A stretch of 17,543 nt of DNA from Rhodospirillales bacterium (GCA_026125865.1 JAHCKI010000015.1:1-17543), one strand, 5' to 3'. Counted from the stretch's first letter, positions 9,201-15,625 are shown. Translations and numbers: made by a program. Notes: generated by a model not told the origin, from the sequence alone.

Positions 9201-9429
9201 AACCGTGCACAAGCGGCTTCGCGTCGGCAATACCTACGTCAACCGCAACATGATCGGCGCCGTCGTCGGCGTGCAACCGTTCGGCGGCGAGGGGTTATCC
9301 GGTACCGGCCCCAAGGCCGGTGGGCCCCATTACCTCCACCGGTTCGCCACCGAGCGCACCCTGACCGTCAACACCGCCGCGACAGGCGGCAACGCCGTTC
9401 TGCTGTCGTTGGGAGATGCCGATTCCTGA
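6262..9429 (+). CDS. putA: Bifunctional proline dehydrogenase / L-glutamate gamma-semialdehyde dehydrogenase
   Basis: This 1055-residue enzyme oxidises proline to glutamate in two steps, feeding electrons to quinone through FAD and to NAD. The proline dehydrogenase barrel covers about residues 190-490. It shows IQAYQKRA, VRLVKGAYWD, YPVFTRKVNTD and RRLLENGANTSFVNR, the last carrying the paired Arg that grip the substrate carboxylate. The aldehyde dehydrogenase covers about 560-1045, with SPWNFPLAIF near 704, catalytic Glu807 (AETGGQN) and nucleophile Cys841 (AGQRCSALR). Unlike the enterobacterial protein of about 1300 residues, there is no N-terminal ribbon-helix-helix domain, so this PutA cannot repress its own gene. 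A Gly/Ser-rich loop near 445-454 looks like a small insertion. ATG 6262 has the strong site GGGAGGAGG at 6248-6256. The gene is divergent from ubiX and no transporter gene (putP) is adjacent. Confidence 0.97.
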   Translation: MTFIGDIPQPHPLRSIVELATRADETLTVLALLAEADVGDEMRERITVRATAFVERIRAGAAPHGGLDAFMHEYDLSNEEGVLLMCLAEALLRVPDADTADRLIADKIGDAHWEKHLGHSHSLFVNASTWALMLTGRVVRLEDAAVRDAWSFLRRLAVRSGEPVIRQAVTQAMRIMGRQFVMGRTIGEALERARGDEARGYLHSYDMLGEAALTRSDADRYYRSYCDAIAAVGRASGGRGPFVGPGISIKLSALHPRFEYGQRGRLYAELVPRVTDLAARAKAAAIGLCIDTEEADRLESTLDVFEAVFRDPALAGWEGFGIAIQAYQKRAAPLIEWLAALARDRRRRMSVRLVKGAYWDTEIKTAQEHGLDGYPVFTRKVNTDVSYIVCARRLLGAPEAFYPQFATHNAHTLATVLELAGDRADFECQRLHGMGEDLFDQIAGDGAGGNSSGSKVRCRIYAPVGSHEDLLSYLVRRLLENGANTSFVNRLADEKLPIADIVADPARQAERLSSKPHPRIPKPRDLFFPERVNAEGIDLSDPASLKSLARAMNAVEGPWVANPIVAGEDTGGRSMRAVTDPADRRRIVGQVADALPGSVDRALEAAVAVAPAWDRTPAAERAACLERASHLLEDAMPELMAMAVREAGKTVADALAEVREAIDFLRYYAARAHAEFQTPMDLPGPTGESNRLSLHGRGVFACISPWNFPLAIFCGQVSAALAAGNAVIAKPAEQTPLIAARAVNLLHEAGVPGDVLQLLPGDGEIGAALVADPRIGGVAFTGAVETARIIHQTLAGRPGPIVPLIAETGGQNVMLVDSTALPEQVVTDAVTSAFRSAGQRCSALRVLFVQRDIAPRIIDILVGAMDELRVGDPGLLETDVGPVIDDDALAVLTAHARRMDREGTLLGAAPLRDDCAHGTFFAPRAYEIDDFQRLQGEVFGPILHVIAYAADHLDRVLDAINAAGFGLTLGIHSRVDEFAETVHKRLRVGNTYVNRNMIGAVVGVQPFGGEGLSGTGPKAGGPHYLHRFATERTLTVNTAATGGNAVLLSLGDADS

Positions 9430-9850
9430 CCGGTTTTCCCTGCTGTTTTTGAAGGCTCACACGCAGCCACTGCGCTCACGTTCCACCGCGCAAGCATATT
9501 TCAGGCTTATTCTTTGCAACCGGTGATTGCCGTGCGAATCGGTAGTGAGTCTCTATGGGTGTGTCTTGCCTGCCACACAGAGAGCCATATCGAAGACTCC
9601 CGACGGGAAAATCGGTTCTCGACGGTTCCAGTCCGGCACGAAGATCCTGCCGTGAAATCAACATGTAAACACACGTCATGCAGCCCTGAATAGTGCTTGT
9701 TGGAAAACCGCCATAAGGGGGTTGCAGCGAAACCCGATTGACTTCGAGAAGGGATGCGCGCATTTGGCGGAAGGAAGGTCGAGGTGCCGCACGCGCCTCG
9801 ACCTTCTGGTTCCAATCACGACGTACTGGAAAACGAAAGGAGTGTCGAAA
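9430..9850. other. Gene-poor stretch with possible structured leader
   Basis: I see no credible protein here. The base composition is less GC-rich than the flanking genes and stop codons are frequent on the plus strand. Two foldable segments stand out: a bulged hairpin at 9550-9583 (TCTCT and GTGTG paired with CACAC and AGAGA) and a 14-base-pair stem at 9774-9806. Together with the tiny gene downstream they may belong to one transcript with a long untranslated leader, or to a small RNA. No known RNA family is recognised. Confidence 0.45.
9774..9806 (+). promoter_or_regulatory. 14-bp stem-loop in front of the tiny gene
   Basis: GAAGGTCGAGGTGC (9774-9787) pairs with GCGCCTCGACCTTC (9793-9806) through a five-base CGCAC loop. 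There is one G-T wobble and no mismatch. No T run follows, so a simple intrinsic terminator is unlikely on the plus strand. The stem ends 29 bases before the ribosome site AAAGGAG (9836-9842) of the next small gene, so a leader or translation-control role is possible. Confidence 0.6.
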
Positions 9851-10045
9851 TTGGCAAACCATAACTATCGCACGGCGATCGACCCTGTCGATACGGTATT
9901 TTACCCAGTTGTGCCCGATTCTTTCATGCGGCGCGACTCCGGGAACGTTTCGAGGGTTCCGATGGACCGTATCTACAATGCCAGCGAGTGGCCGGGTGAA
10001 ATCGACCGCCGTCTCGTTTCGCACGAGGATCGCTGGAGCTTCTAG
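9851..10045 (+). CDS. Tiny orphan protein, 64 aa, TTG start
   Basis: I do not recognise this protein. Starting at TTG 9851 it reads MANHNYRTAIDPVDTVFYPV and ends in RLVSHEDRWSF. It is hydrophilic, rich in Arg, Asp, Pro and Tyr, with no signal peptide, membrane helix or Cys. The start is chosen because AAAGGAG (9836-9842) lies eight bases upstream. A GTG at 9842 in the same frame overlaps that site, and an ATG-less longer form from 9722 would swallow the upstream stem-loop. A strong UUCG-loop terminator begins nine bases after the TAG stop, which supports a short dedicated transcript. An antisense frame of 204 codons covers the same bases but would run through the terminator. Real expression is plausible, not proven. 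Confidence 0.55.
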   Translation: MANHNYRTAIDPVDTVFYPVVPDSFMRRDSGNVSRVPMDRIYNASEWPGEIDRRLVSHEDRWSF

Positions 10046-10053
10046 TAACGGAC

Positions 10054-10080
10054 CCGGGGCGCTTCGGCGCCCCGGACTTC
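10054..10080 (+). terminator. Strong intrinsic terminator with UUCG loop
   Basis: CCGGGGCGC (10054-10062) and GCGCCCCGG (10067-10075) form a perfect nine-base-pair stem closed by a TTCG tetraloop, and the T-rich tail ACTTCTTCT follows on the plus strand. It begins nine bases after the tiny gene's stop and 34 bases beyond the paaK stop on the other strand, so it could serve both converging transcripts. The minus-strand side lacks a T run. Confidence 0.82.
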
Positions 10081-10108
10081 TTCTCACCACGCTCCAGTCA
10101 TAACAGCG

Positions 10109-11425
10109 TCACTCCTTGGGGCGCAGGTCGATGATGCGGACCGCCTTGCCGATCGACCGTTCGACCTCACCCACATCGACGACACGGACCGTCACCGTTA
10201 CCCCGATCATGGATTTGACGGCGTGCGACAATTTATCGGCGCAAGCCTTGCGCGTGATCTCATCGTAATGCCCCACGTCGGCGCGCTGTTCGACCACGAC
10301 GTCGAGAGCATCCAAATGGTTTTGCCGGGAGATTTCCAGAACGTAGTGGGGTGACAGGTGGCTGTCCTTGAGGATCAATTCCTCGATCTGGCTCGGGAAG
10401 ACGTTGACGCCCCGGATGATCATCATGTCGTCGGTGCGGCCGGTCACCTTTTCCATCCGACGCATGGAACGGGCGGTGCCGGGCAGGAGCCGCGTCAAGT
10501 CCCGTGTCCGATAGCGGATCACCGGCGACGCTTCCTTGGTTAGCGAGGTGAACACCAGTTCACCGCGCTCGCCGTCGGGCAGAACCTCGCCCGTGGCCGG
10601 ATCGACGATCTCCGGATAGAAGTGATCCTCCCAAATGTGCAGCCCGTCCTTGGTTTCGATGCATTCGCAACTGACGCCGGGGCCGATGACTTCCGACAGC
10701 CCGTAAAGGTCGATCGCGCTGATGCCGAATCGGTCCTCGATCGCTTCACGCATGGCATTGGTCCAGGGTTCCGCACCGAACAAGCCGACGCGCAGCGAAC
10801 ACTCGCGCGGGTCCAGGCCCTGTCGTTCGAATTCATCGGCGATGGCGAGACTGTAGGACGGCGTAACCATGATGATGTGCGGCTTGAAATCCTGAATGAG
10901 CTGCACTTGTCGCGCCGTCTGGCCGCCCGACATGGGCACGACGGTACAGCCGAGCCGTTCGGCGCCGTAATGGGCGCCGAGGCCGCCCGTGAATAGGCCA
11001 TAGCCGTAGGCCACATGCACCACCTCGCCGGGACGGCCGCCGGCGGCGCGAATGCTGCGCGCCATCAGGTCGGCCCAGGTGCTCACGTCGTTGGCGGTGT
11101 AACCGACGACGGTTGGTTTCCCCGTGGTGCCGCTGGAGGCATGGATGCGGGCGACCTGCTCGCGGGGGACGGCGAACAGGCCGAACGGATAGTTGCGGCG
11201 AAGATCGTCCTTGGCGGTGAACGGAAACTTGGCGAGGTCGGCGAGCGTTTTCAGGTCGTCGGGGTGGGCGCCGGCGGAATCGAACGCGTTGCGATAGTGG
11301 GCGACGTTGTCGTACGCGTGGCGCACCGTCCAACGCAACCGCTCCAATTGCAGCGCCTGGATCTCGTCACGGCTGGCCTTCTCAATGGGCTCCAGTTCAC
11401 CCCGCATGGGTGTTGCTGCGGACAT
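10109..11425 (-). CDS. paaK: Phenylacetate-CoA ligase
   Basis: This 438-residue cytoplasmic enzyme activates phenylacetate with ATP and CoA to phenylacetyl-CoA, the entry step of aerobic phenylacetate breakdown. The AMP-binding P-loop SSGTTGKPT is at residues 97-105. Further family motifs are YGLSEVIGPGVS, SPVIRYRTRDLTRLL and the C-terminal RGVNVFPSQIEE hinge. The length matches the PaaK family (about 430-445). The frame opens at 11470, but ATG 11425 is preferred since GGAGGAGG lies just upstream on the minus strand. Only a PaaI-like gene at the far right edge belongs to the same pathway; the ring-oxygenase genes paaABCDE are not seen. An archaeal- or clostridial-type aryl-CoA ligase with another aromatic acid as substrate is a less likely alternative. 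Confidence 0.95.
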   Translation of the reverse strand: MSAATPMRGELEPIEKASRDEIQALQLERLRWTVRHAYDNVAHYRNAFDSAGAHPDDLKTLADLAKFPFTAKDDLRRNYPFGLFAVPREQVARIHASSGTTGKPTVVGYTANDVSTWADLMARSIRAAGGRPGEVVHVAYGYGLFTGGLGAHYGAERLGCTVVPMSGGQTARQVQLIQDFKPHIIMVTPSYSLAIADEFERQGLDPRECSLRVGLFGAEPWTNAMREAIEDRFGISAIDLYGLSEVIGPGVSCECIETKDGLHIWEDHFYPEIVDPATGEVLPDGERGELVFTSLTKEASPVIRYRTRDLTRLLPGTARSMRRMEKVTGRTDDMMIIRGVNVFPSQIEELILKDSHLSPHYVLEISRQNHLDALDVVVEQRADVGHYDEITRKACADKLSHAVKSMIGVTVTVRVVDVGEVERSIGKAVRIIDLRPKE

Positions 11426-11749
11426 GGCTTTCCTCCTCCCCTCGGCTCCGGTTTTCCCGATCGTATACACGGTCAGGTCGGTGCAATCATCTCCGGAATG
11501 GGGCTGAATACCATAAGAACGCCCCAGAGGCGGGTTGGCGCGCCCTCGCGGATGACGACGGAAGGTACCTTTCCCGTTTTTCGAGCCCGCGTTCCCAGCG
11601 GTCGCTCTTGATGACGGGTGGCAGATGACGGATGGCTGACGACAGCCATGGCGCCTCCGACGGCTTTGGAAAGGTCGCTGCCGGGTTCCGTCCTGTGATA
11701 CAACAGGGGCTGTCGCGGCGCATGTCTTGTGAAAGGAAGAAAGGGCATC
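11426..11749. other. Divergent intergenic region, paaK and lipoprotein gene
   Basis: These 324 bases separate paaK (minus) from the DUF1190 lipoprotein gene (plus) and should contain both promoters. I see no gene. A perfect palindrome, ATGGCTG-ACGA-CAGCCAT, occupies 11632-11649, about 100 bases before the lipoprotein start. It could be a regulator site or a leader hairpin. No convincing PaaR/PaaX-type operator could be assigned by eye. Confidence 0.5.
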
Positions 11750-12289
11750 ATGAAACGCTCCCGCTCGATTGCGCTGGTAATGATGGGCGCCGGCAGTCTC
11801 ATCCTGTCGGCCTGCGAGGAACCGACGGTGGAGGCCCTGGTGTACAAGGACGTCCAGCAGTGCCTCGACGATTCAACCGTCGATCTGGCCGTTTGCGAAG
11901 AGAGCTTCAAGCAGGCCGCCGCGCAGCATGCGAGGGTGGCGCCCAAATATACCGATCCGGCCGCCTGCGAAGCGGACTTCGGTGCCGGGCAATGCGAACT
12001 GGCGCCCTACCAGACCGAAAGCGGCGGCTCGGTGTTCATGCCCCTGATGATGGGCTACATGATGGGCAGCATGCTCGGTGGACGGGGCGGCGTCGCGGCG
12101 CAACCACTCTATCGCTCGTCGGACGACGCCAAGAATTACCGCACCGCCGACAATCGCAGCGTCGGATCGACCACCGGCAAGACCACGGTGTCACGCAGCG
12201 CCGCCGCCGCACCCGCAAGCAAACCGTACACGGTGTCGCGCGGCGGCTTCGGCGCTCGCGCTCGCTCCTTCGGTTCCGCCAGCACGTAG
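11750..12289 (+). CDS. ygiB: DUF1190 (YgiB-like) lipoprotein
   Basis: This 179-residue exported protein has a basic N-terminus (MKRSRS), a hydrophobic stretch and the lipobox LSA-C, so the mature protein should begin at lipidated Cys22. Three further Cys pairs-like positions occur in CLDDSTVDLAVCEE and the later CEADFGAGQCE region, a pattern typical of the DUF1190/YgiB family. A Gly/Met-rich patch near 97-116 (MPLMMGYMMGSMLGG) may be a short hydrophobic hairpin. The tail is rich in Ser, Ala and Arg and probably disordered. ATG 11750 is preferred over an in-frame start at 11729 because it places the signal peptide correctly and follows AAGGG at 11741-11745. It precedes the YgiC-like gene by 48 bases, the same pairing as E. 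coli ygiB-ygiC. Function of the family is not known. Confidence 0.85.
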   Translation: MKRSRSIALVMMGAGSLILSACEEPTVEALVYKDVQQCLDDSTVDLAVCEESFKQAAAQHARVAPKYTDPAACEADFGAGQCELAPYQTESGGSVFMPLMMGYMMGSMLGGRGGVAAQPLYRSSDDAKNYRTADNRSVGSTTGKTTVSRSAAAAPASKPYTVSRGGFGARARSFGSAST

Positions 12290-12337
12290 CTCGCAGACAC
12301 CTACCAGGAAAAGCCACCCGAGAAGGCGATCCGACCC

Positions 12338-13528
12338 ATGCAGCGCATTCCCGTTGCCGAACGCGACGACTGGAGGGAGACGGCGCGCGAACACGGCTTC
12401 GAATTTCATACCTTCGATGACGGCGCCTATTGGGACGAGAGCGCCTACTACCGCTTCACGCTCGCGGAAATCGAAGACGACCTGGAAGAGCCGACGGAAG
12501 AGATCGAAAAGATGTGCTTCGCCGTCGTCGAACGCGCCATCGCCGACGACGAGGTCCTCCGCCGTCTCGCCATTCCCGAACCGTTTTGGGACCATATCGC
12601 CGAAAGCTGGCATCGCCAGGATCGCAACCTCTACGGCCGCCTCGACTTTTCCTACAGCGGACAGGAAACTTCAAAAACGCCGGCCAAGCTTCTGGAATAC
12701 AACGCGGATACGCCGACCACACTTTACGAATCGTCGATCTTCCAGTGGACTTGGTTGGAGCAGGCGATGGAGAGCGGCCTGATTCCGCAAGGCTGCGATC
12801 AATTCAACTCCTTGCATGAGCGATTGGTGGACGCGCTCGGCCGGTTTGGCATCTTCGGTACACTTCACTTGGCGTGCGCCCGCGACAGCGCCGAGGACAA
12901 GGCCACGGTCGAGTACGTCGAAGACTGCGCCCGGCAGGCGGGGCTGGAAACCCAGTTCATTTACATGGAGGACATCGGCATCGATCGCGAAGGCCGCTTC
13001 ACCGACCTCGACGACATGCTGATCGGGACGTTGTTCAAGCTGTACCCATGGGAATGGATCATGGCCGAGGAGTTCGGCTCCCGCGTGCCCACCAGCGGCA
13101 CCCGCTTCATCGAACCGACATGGAAGGCCGTTCTCTCCAACAAGGGGGCCTTGGCGTTGCTTTGGGAAATGTTCGAAGGCCATCCCAATCTGTTGCCGAC
13201 CTATTTTGCCGATGACCCGCGCGCTGCGGCCCTCGATGGTCCTTTCGTCCGCAAACCCCTGTTGTCCCGCGAAGGCAGCAACGTCGTCATCGTGGGGGAG
13301 GGGGGCCATGGCCGTGACCATGATGCGCTAGCGGAAACCGCCGGCCCCTACGGCGCCGAAGGCCATGTGGTGCAGGCATTTCACCCACTCCCCGAATTCG
13401 ACGGAAACCACCCCATGCTCGGCTGCTGGCTCGTAGCCAGCAAGGCCGCCGGCCTATGCATCCGCGAAGACCGCACCCTCATCACCACCGACGACGCCCG
13501 CTTTATCCCGCACGTTATCTTGGACTGA
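12338..13528 (+). CDS. ygiC: Glutathionylspermidine synthase-like ATP-grasp protein (YgiC family)
   Basis: This 396-residue protein corresponds to the C-terminal ATP-grasp ligase half of glutathionylspermidine synthase, without the amidase half. Motifs include LLEYNADTPTTLYESS near residue 110-125, KLYPWEWI, EPTWKAVLSNKGALALLW and the late FVRKPLLSREGSNV, which supplies nucleotide-contacting Lys and Arg. The enzyme type joins a carboxylate to an amine using ATP. For the YgiC/YjfC subfamily glutathionylspermidine synthesis has not been generally shown and a peptide-like substrate is possible. It forms an operon with the upstream lipoprotein gene. A GAAGG lies about 14 bases before the ATG, a weak ribosome site. 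A 31-base inverted repeat follows the stop by 14 bases. Confidence 0.92.
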   Translation: MQRIPVAERDDWRETAREHGFEFHTFDDGAYWDESAYYRFTLAEIEDDLEEPTEEIEKMCFAVVERAIADDEVLRRLAIPEPFWDHIAESWHRQDRNLYGRLDFSYSGQETSKTPAKLLEYNADTPTTLYESSIFQWTWLEQAMESGLIPQGCDQFNSLHERLVDALGRFGIFGTLHLACARDSAEDKATVEYVEDCARQAGLETQFIYMEDIGIDREGRFTDLDDMLIGTLFKLYPWEWIMAEEFGSRVPTSGTRFIEPTWKAVLSNKGALALLWEMFEGHPNLLPTYFADDPRAAALDGPFVRKPLLSREGSNVVIVGEGGHGRDHDALAETAGPYGAEGHVVQAFHPLPEFDGNHPMLGCWLVASKAAGLCIREDRTLITTDDARFIPHVILD

Positions 13529-13542
13529 GTGGGGGGCAATTC

Positions 13543-13632
13543 CGTAGCCTGGATTAGCGCAGCGTAATCCGGGAATCGTGGGTGCCGTGTCGAGATGTTG
13601 CCCCGGATTACGCTGCGCTAATCCAGGCTACG
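13543..13632. repeat. Perfect 31-bp inverted repeat, dispersed-element type
   Basis: The left arm at 13543-13573 begins CGTAGCCTGGATTAGCGCAG and the right arm at 13602-13632 is its exact reverse complement, separated by a 28-base loop. The GGATTAGCGCAGCGTAATCC style is, to my knowledge, a common dispersed intergenic repeat in diverse proteobacteria. It lies between the stop of the ygiC-like gene and the ars promoter. It could act as a transcription terminator for the former, though no T run follows. Confidence 0.88.
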
Positions 13633-13661
13633 AGTGCTTGGCACCAACGGAAAACTCCCCA

Positions 13662-13700
13662 TTGCCAACCTTCCATATTTTGACTATTGCCGAAATATGG
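13662..13700 (+). promoter_or_regulatory. Predicted arsR promoter and operator overlapping the start codon
   Basis: A perfect inverted repeat CCATATTT (13673-13680) and AAATATGG (13693-13700) with a 12-base spacer overlaps the proposed arsR ATG at 13697. This AT-rich dyad is the sort of site ArsR proteins bind. A possible -35 TTGCCA (13662-13667) and a weak -10 TATTGC (13685-13690) are 17 bases apart and would start transcription close to the ATG itself. No ribosome site is visible, which fits a leaderless mRNA. Confidence 0.6.
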
Positions 13701-14140
13701 AAGAAAAAACCGTCGTCGAAGCGTTGGCCGCGTTGGCGCAGGAGCACCGGTTGCGGGTGTTTCGGTTGCTGGTTCGCGAAGGCACCAACGGACTGCCGGC
13801 CGGCGAGGTGGCCGACAGGGTCGGTGTACCGCCGTCCACGCTGTCCCATCACCTTGCCCATCTGGAACGGGCGGGATTGCTGCGGTCCTGGCGGGTGCAG
13901 CGCCGCATCTTTTATGCGGTGGACGTGGAGGGCGCCCGGCGATTGATCGCGTTTCTGACCGAGGATTGTTGTCAGGGACACCCGGAACTGTGCGGATATG
14001 GAAGGGGAGACCGCCGTCGTGACGATCACGATCTATCACAACCCGAACTGCGGAACGTCGCGCAATGTCCTGGCGATGATCCGGAACTCGGGCGACGAAC
14101 CGACGATCATCGAATACCTGAAGACGCCGCCAAGCCGTGA
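13697..14140 (+). CDS. arsR: ArsR family arsenite-responsive repressor with long overlapping tail
   Basis: This is a small winged-helix repressor that should leave its operator when As(III) binds. The core (residues 1-100) contains the helix-turn-helix LPAGEVADRVGVPPSTLSHH followed by LAHLERAGLL and the beta-wing RVQRRIFYAV. At its end are Cys91, Cys92 and Cys99 (DCCQGHPELCG), resembling the C-terminal thiol As(III) site described for Acidithiobacillus-type ArsR rather than the classical CVC in the DNA-recognition helix. Beyond residue 100 the frame continues 48 codons, Arg/Asp-rich and unlike the family, overlapping arsC by 122 bases out of frame. The family usually stops near 100-120 residues, so loss of a stop or a one-base shift is possible. 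ATG 13697 is chosen over GTG 13634, which would add 21 non-family residues across the operator. It heads arsR-arsC-acr3. Confidence 0.88.
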   Translation: MEEKTVVEALAALAQEHRLRVFRLLVREGTNGLPAGEVADRVGVPPSTLSHHLAHLERAGLLRSWRVQRRIFYAVDVEGARRLIAFLTEDCCQGHPELCGYGRGDRRRDDHDLSQPELRNVAQCPGDDPELGRRTDDHRIPEDAAKP

Positions 14141-14420
14141 GCAACTGATCGACCTGATCACCCGCATGGGCGTCCCGGTGCGCGACCTGCTTCGCCGCAA
14201 GGGCACGTCGTACGACGAACTCGGCCTGGACGACGCCAAATGGAGCGATGACGACCTGATCGACTTCATGATGGAGCACCCGGTCCTGATCAACCGGCCC
14301 ATCGTCGTAACCGATCTCGGTGTCAAGCTTTGCCGGCCCTCCGAAACGGTTCTCGACATCCTTCCGAACCCGCAGCAACAGCCGTTCGTCAAGGAAGACG
14401 GCACCCCCGTCGTCTCCTGA
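14019..14420 (+). CDS. arsC: Arsenate reductase, glutaredoxin-dependent type
   Basis: This 133-residue protein reduces arsenate to arsenite for export. It carries the N-terminal active site YHNPNCGTSRN with nucleophile Cys11, then the conserved arginine-bearing LINRPIVV and LCRPSE segments, matching the E. coli plasmid ArsC family (about 140 residues) that uses glutaredoxin and glutathione. I choose GTG 14019, with AGGGGA (14003-14008) ten bases upstream. An ATG at 13998 in the same frame would add seven residues before the first strand. The start lies inside the arsR frame, so translation of the two is probably coupled. The acr3 start follows 25 bases after the stop. Confidence 0.95.
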   Translation: MTITIYHNPNCGTSRNVLAMIRNSGDEPTIIEYLKTPPSREQLIDLITRMGVPVRDLLRRKGTSYDELGLDDAKWSDDDLIDFMMEHPVLINRPIVVTDLGVKLCRPSETVLDILPNPQQQPFVKEDGTPVVS

Positions 14421-14445
14421 ACCGCGTGCGGAGCAAGTAAAACAT

Positions 14446-15558
14446 ATGACCTCTGAAGAGATGACCCTGTCCGCGCCCGGCGAAACGTCGAACAAGGCGG
14501 CCCGCGCCGGTCTGGGTGTCTTCGAGCGTTACCTGTCCATCTGGGTGGCGTTGTGCATCGTCGCGGGGATCGCCCTCGGCCACTGGTTCCCGGCGGTGTT
14601 CCAGACGATCGGGCGCGCCGAAGTCGCCCGGGTCAATCTGCCGGTGGCGGTGCTGATCTGGCTGATGATCATTCCCATGCTGCTGAAGATCGACGTCGGC
14701 GCCTTGCACCAGGTAAAGGAACATTGGCGGGGCATCGGCGTGACCCTGTTCATCAATTGGGCGATCAAGCCGTTCTCCATGGCGCTGCTCGGGTGGCTGT
14801 TCATCGGTTGGCTGTTCCGGCCGTGGCTGCCCGCTGACCAGATCGACAGCTATATCGCCGGGCTCATCATCCTTGCCGCCGCACCGTGCACGGCGATGGT
14901 GTTCGTCTGGTCCAACCTGTGCGACGGCGAGCCGCACTTCACATTGAGCCAGGTCGCCCTCAACGACACCATCATGGTGTTCGCTTTCGCGCCGATCGTC
15001 GGGCTTCTGCTCGGCCTGTCGTCGATCATCGTGCCGTGGGATACGCTGGTCATCTCGGTGGTGCTGTTCATCGTCATTCCCGTCATCGTCGCCCAACTGT
15101 GGCGGCGGGCACTGCTCGCGCGCGGCGAGGCGGCGCTGCGAAGCACCTTGGCGCGCATGCATCCCCTATCGCTGCTCGCGTTGCTGGCGACGCTGGTTCT
15201 GCTGTTCGGGTTTCAGGGCGAACAGATCCTGAGTGCGCCGATGATCATTCTGCTGCTGGCGATCCCGATCCTGATCCAGGTGTACTTCAATTCGGGATTG
15301 GCCTATCTGCTCAATCGCCAACTGAAGGTCGCCCACTGCGTCGCTGCGCCGTCGGCGCTGATCGGCGCGTCCAACTTTTTCGAGCTCGCCGTCGCCACCG
15401 CCATCGTCCTGTTCGGCTTTGATTCGGGCGCGGCGCTGGCCACCGTTGTCGGTGTCCTGGTCGAGGTGCCGGTGATGCTGTCGGTGGTCCGCATCACCAT
15501 GGCGACGAAGGACTGGTACGAGCGCGCCGCCAATCAAGCCGGGAGCACGCGATTGTGA
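14446..15558 (+). CDS. acr3: ACR3 family arsenite efflux permease
   Basis: This 370-residue inner-membrane protein exports arsenite. About ten hydrophobic segments can be counted from residue 30 to 350. The two functional hallmarks of ACR3 are present: Cys148 in AAAPCTAMVF in the fourth segment, and Glu313 in SALIGASNFFELAVA in the ninth. Energy comes from the proton gradient; no ArsA ATPase is nearby. The frame extends upstream into arsC, but ATG 14446 is the sensible start, with GGAG at 14430-14433; a second ATG five codons on (14461) is also possible. The name arsB is often applied to this family, although it is unrelated to the E. coli ArsB antiporter. Confidence 0.96.
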   Translation: MTSEEMTLSAPGETSNKAARAGLGVFERYLSIWVALCIVAGIALGHWFPAVFQTIGRAEVARVNLPVAVLIWLMIIPMLLKIDVGALHQVKEHWRGIGVTLFINWAIKPFSMALLGWLFIGWLFRPWLPADQIDSYIAGLIILAAAPCTAMVFVWSNLCDGEPHFTLSQVALNDTIMVFAFAPIVGLLLGLSSIIVPWDTLVISVVLFIVIPVIVAQLWRRALLARGEAALRSTLARMHPLSLLALLATLVLLFGFQGEQILSAPMIILLLAIPILIQVYFNSGLAYLLNRQLKVAHCVAAPSALIGASNFFELAVATAIVLFGFDSGAALATVVGVLVEVPVMLSVVRITMATKDWYERAANQAGSTRL

Positions 15559-15625
15559 TTGCCGCACCCCTATGAAGCCATTGGGTTTCGACCCTATCTT
15601 TGGCTGCAGGTATAGGAGTAACGGC

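Noticed and set aside
9476..10090. A 204-codon minus-strand open frame over the putA-paaK gap
   Set aside because: It would run through the strong UUCG terminator, has no visible ribosome site and its translation is low-complexity Arg/Pro/Ser of the shadow type. The plus-strand tiny gene has better signals.
11632..12420. A 262-codon plus-strand frame overlapping the lipoprotein gene
   Set aside because: Its translation is Arg/Gly-rich and unlike any protein, while the overlapping frame has a signal peptide, lipobox and family match.
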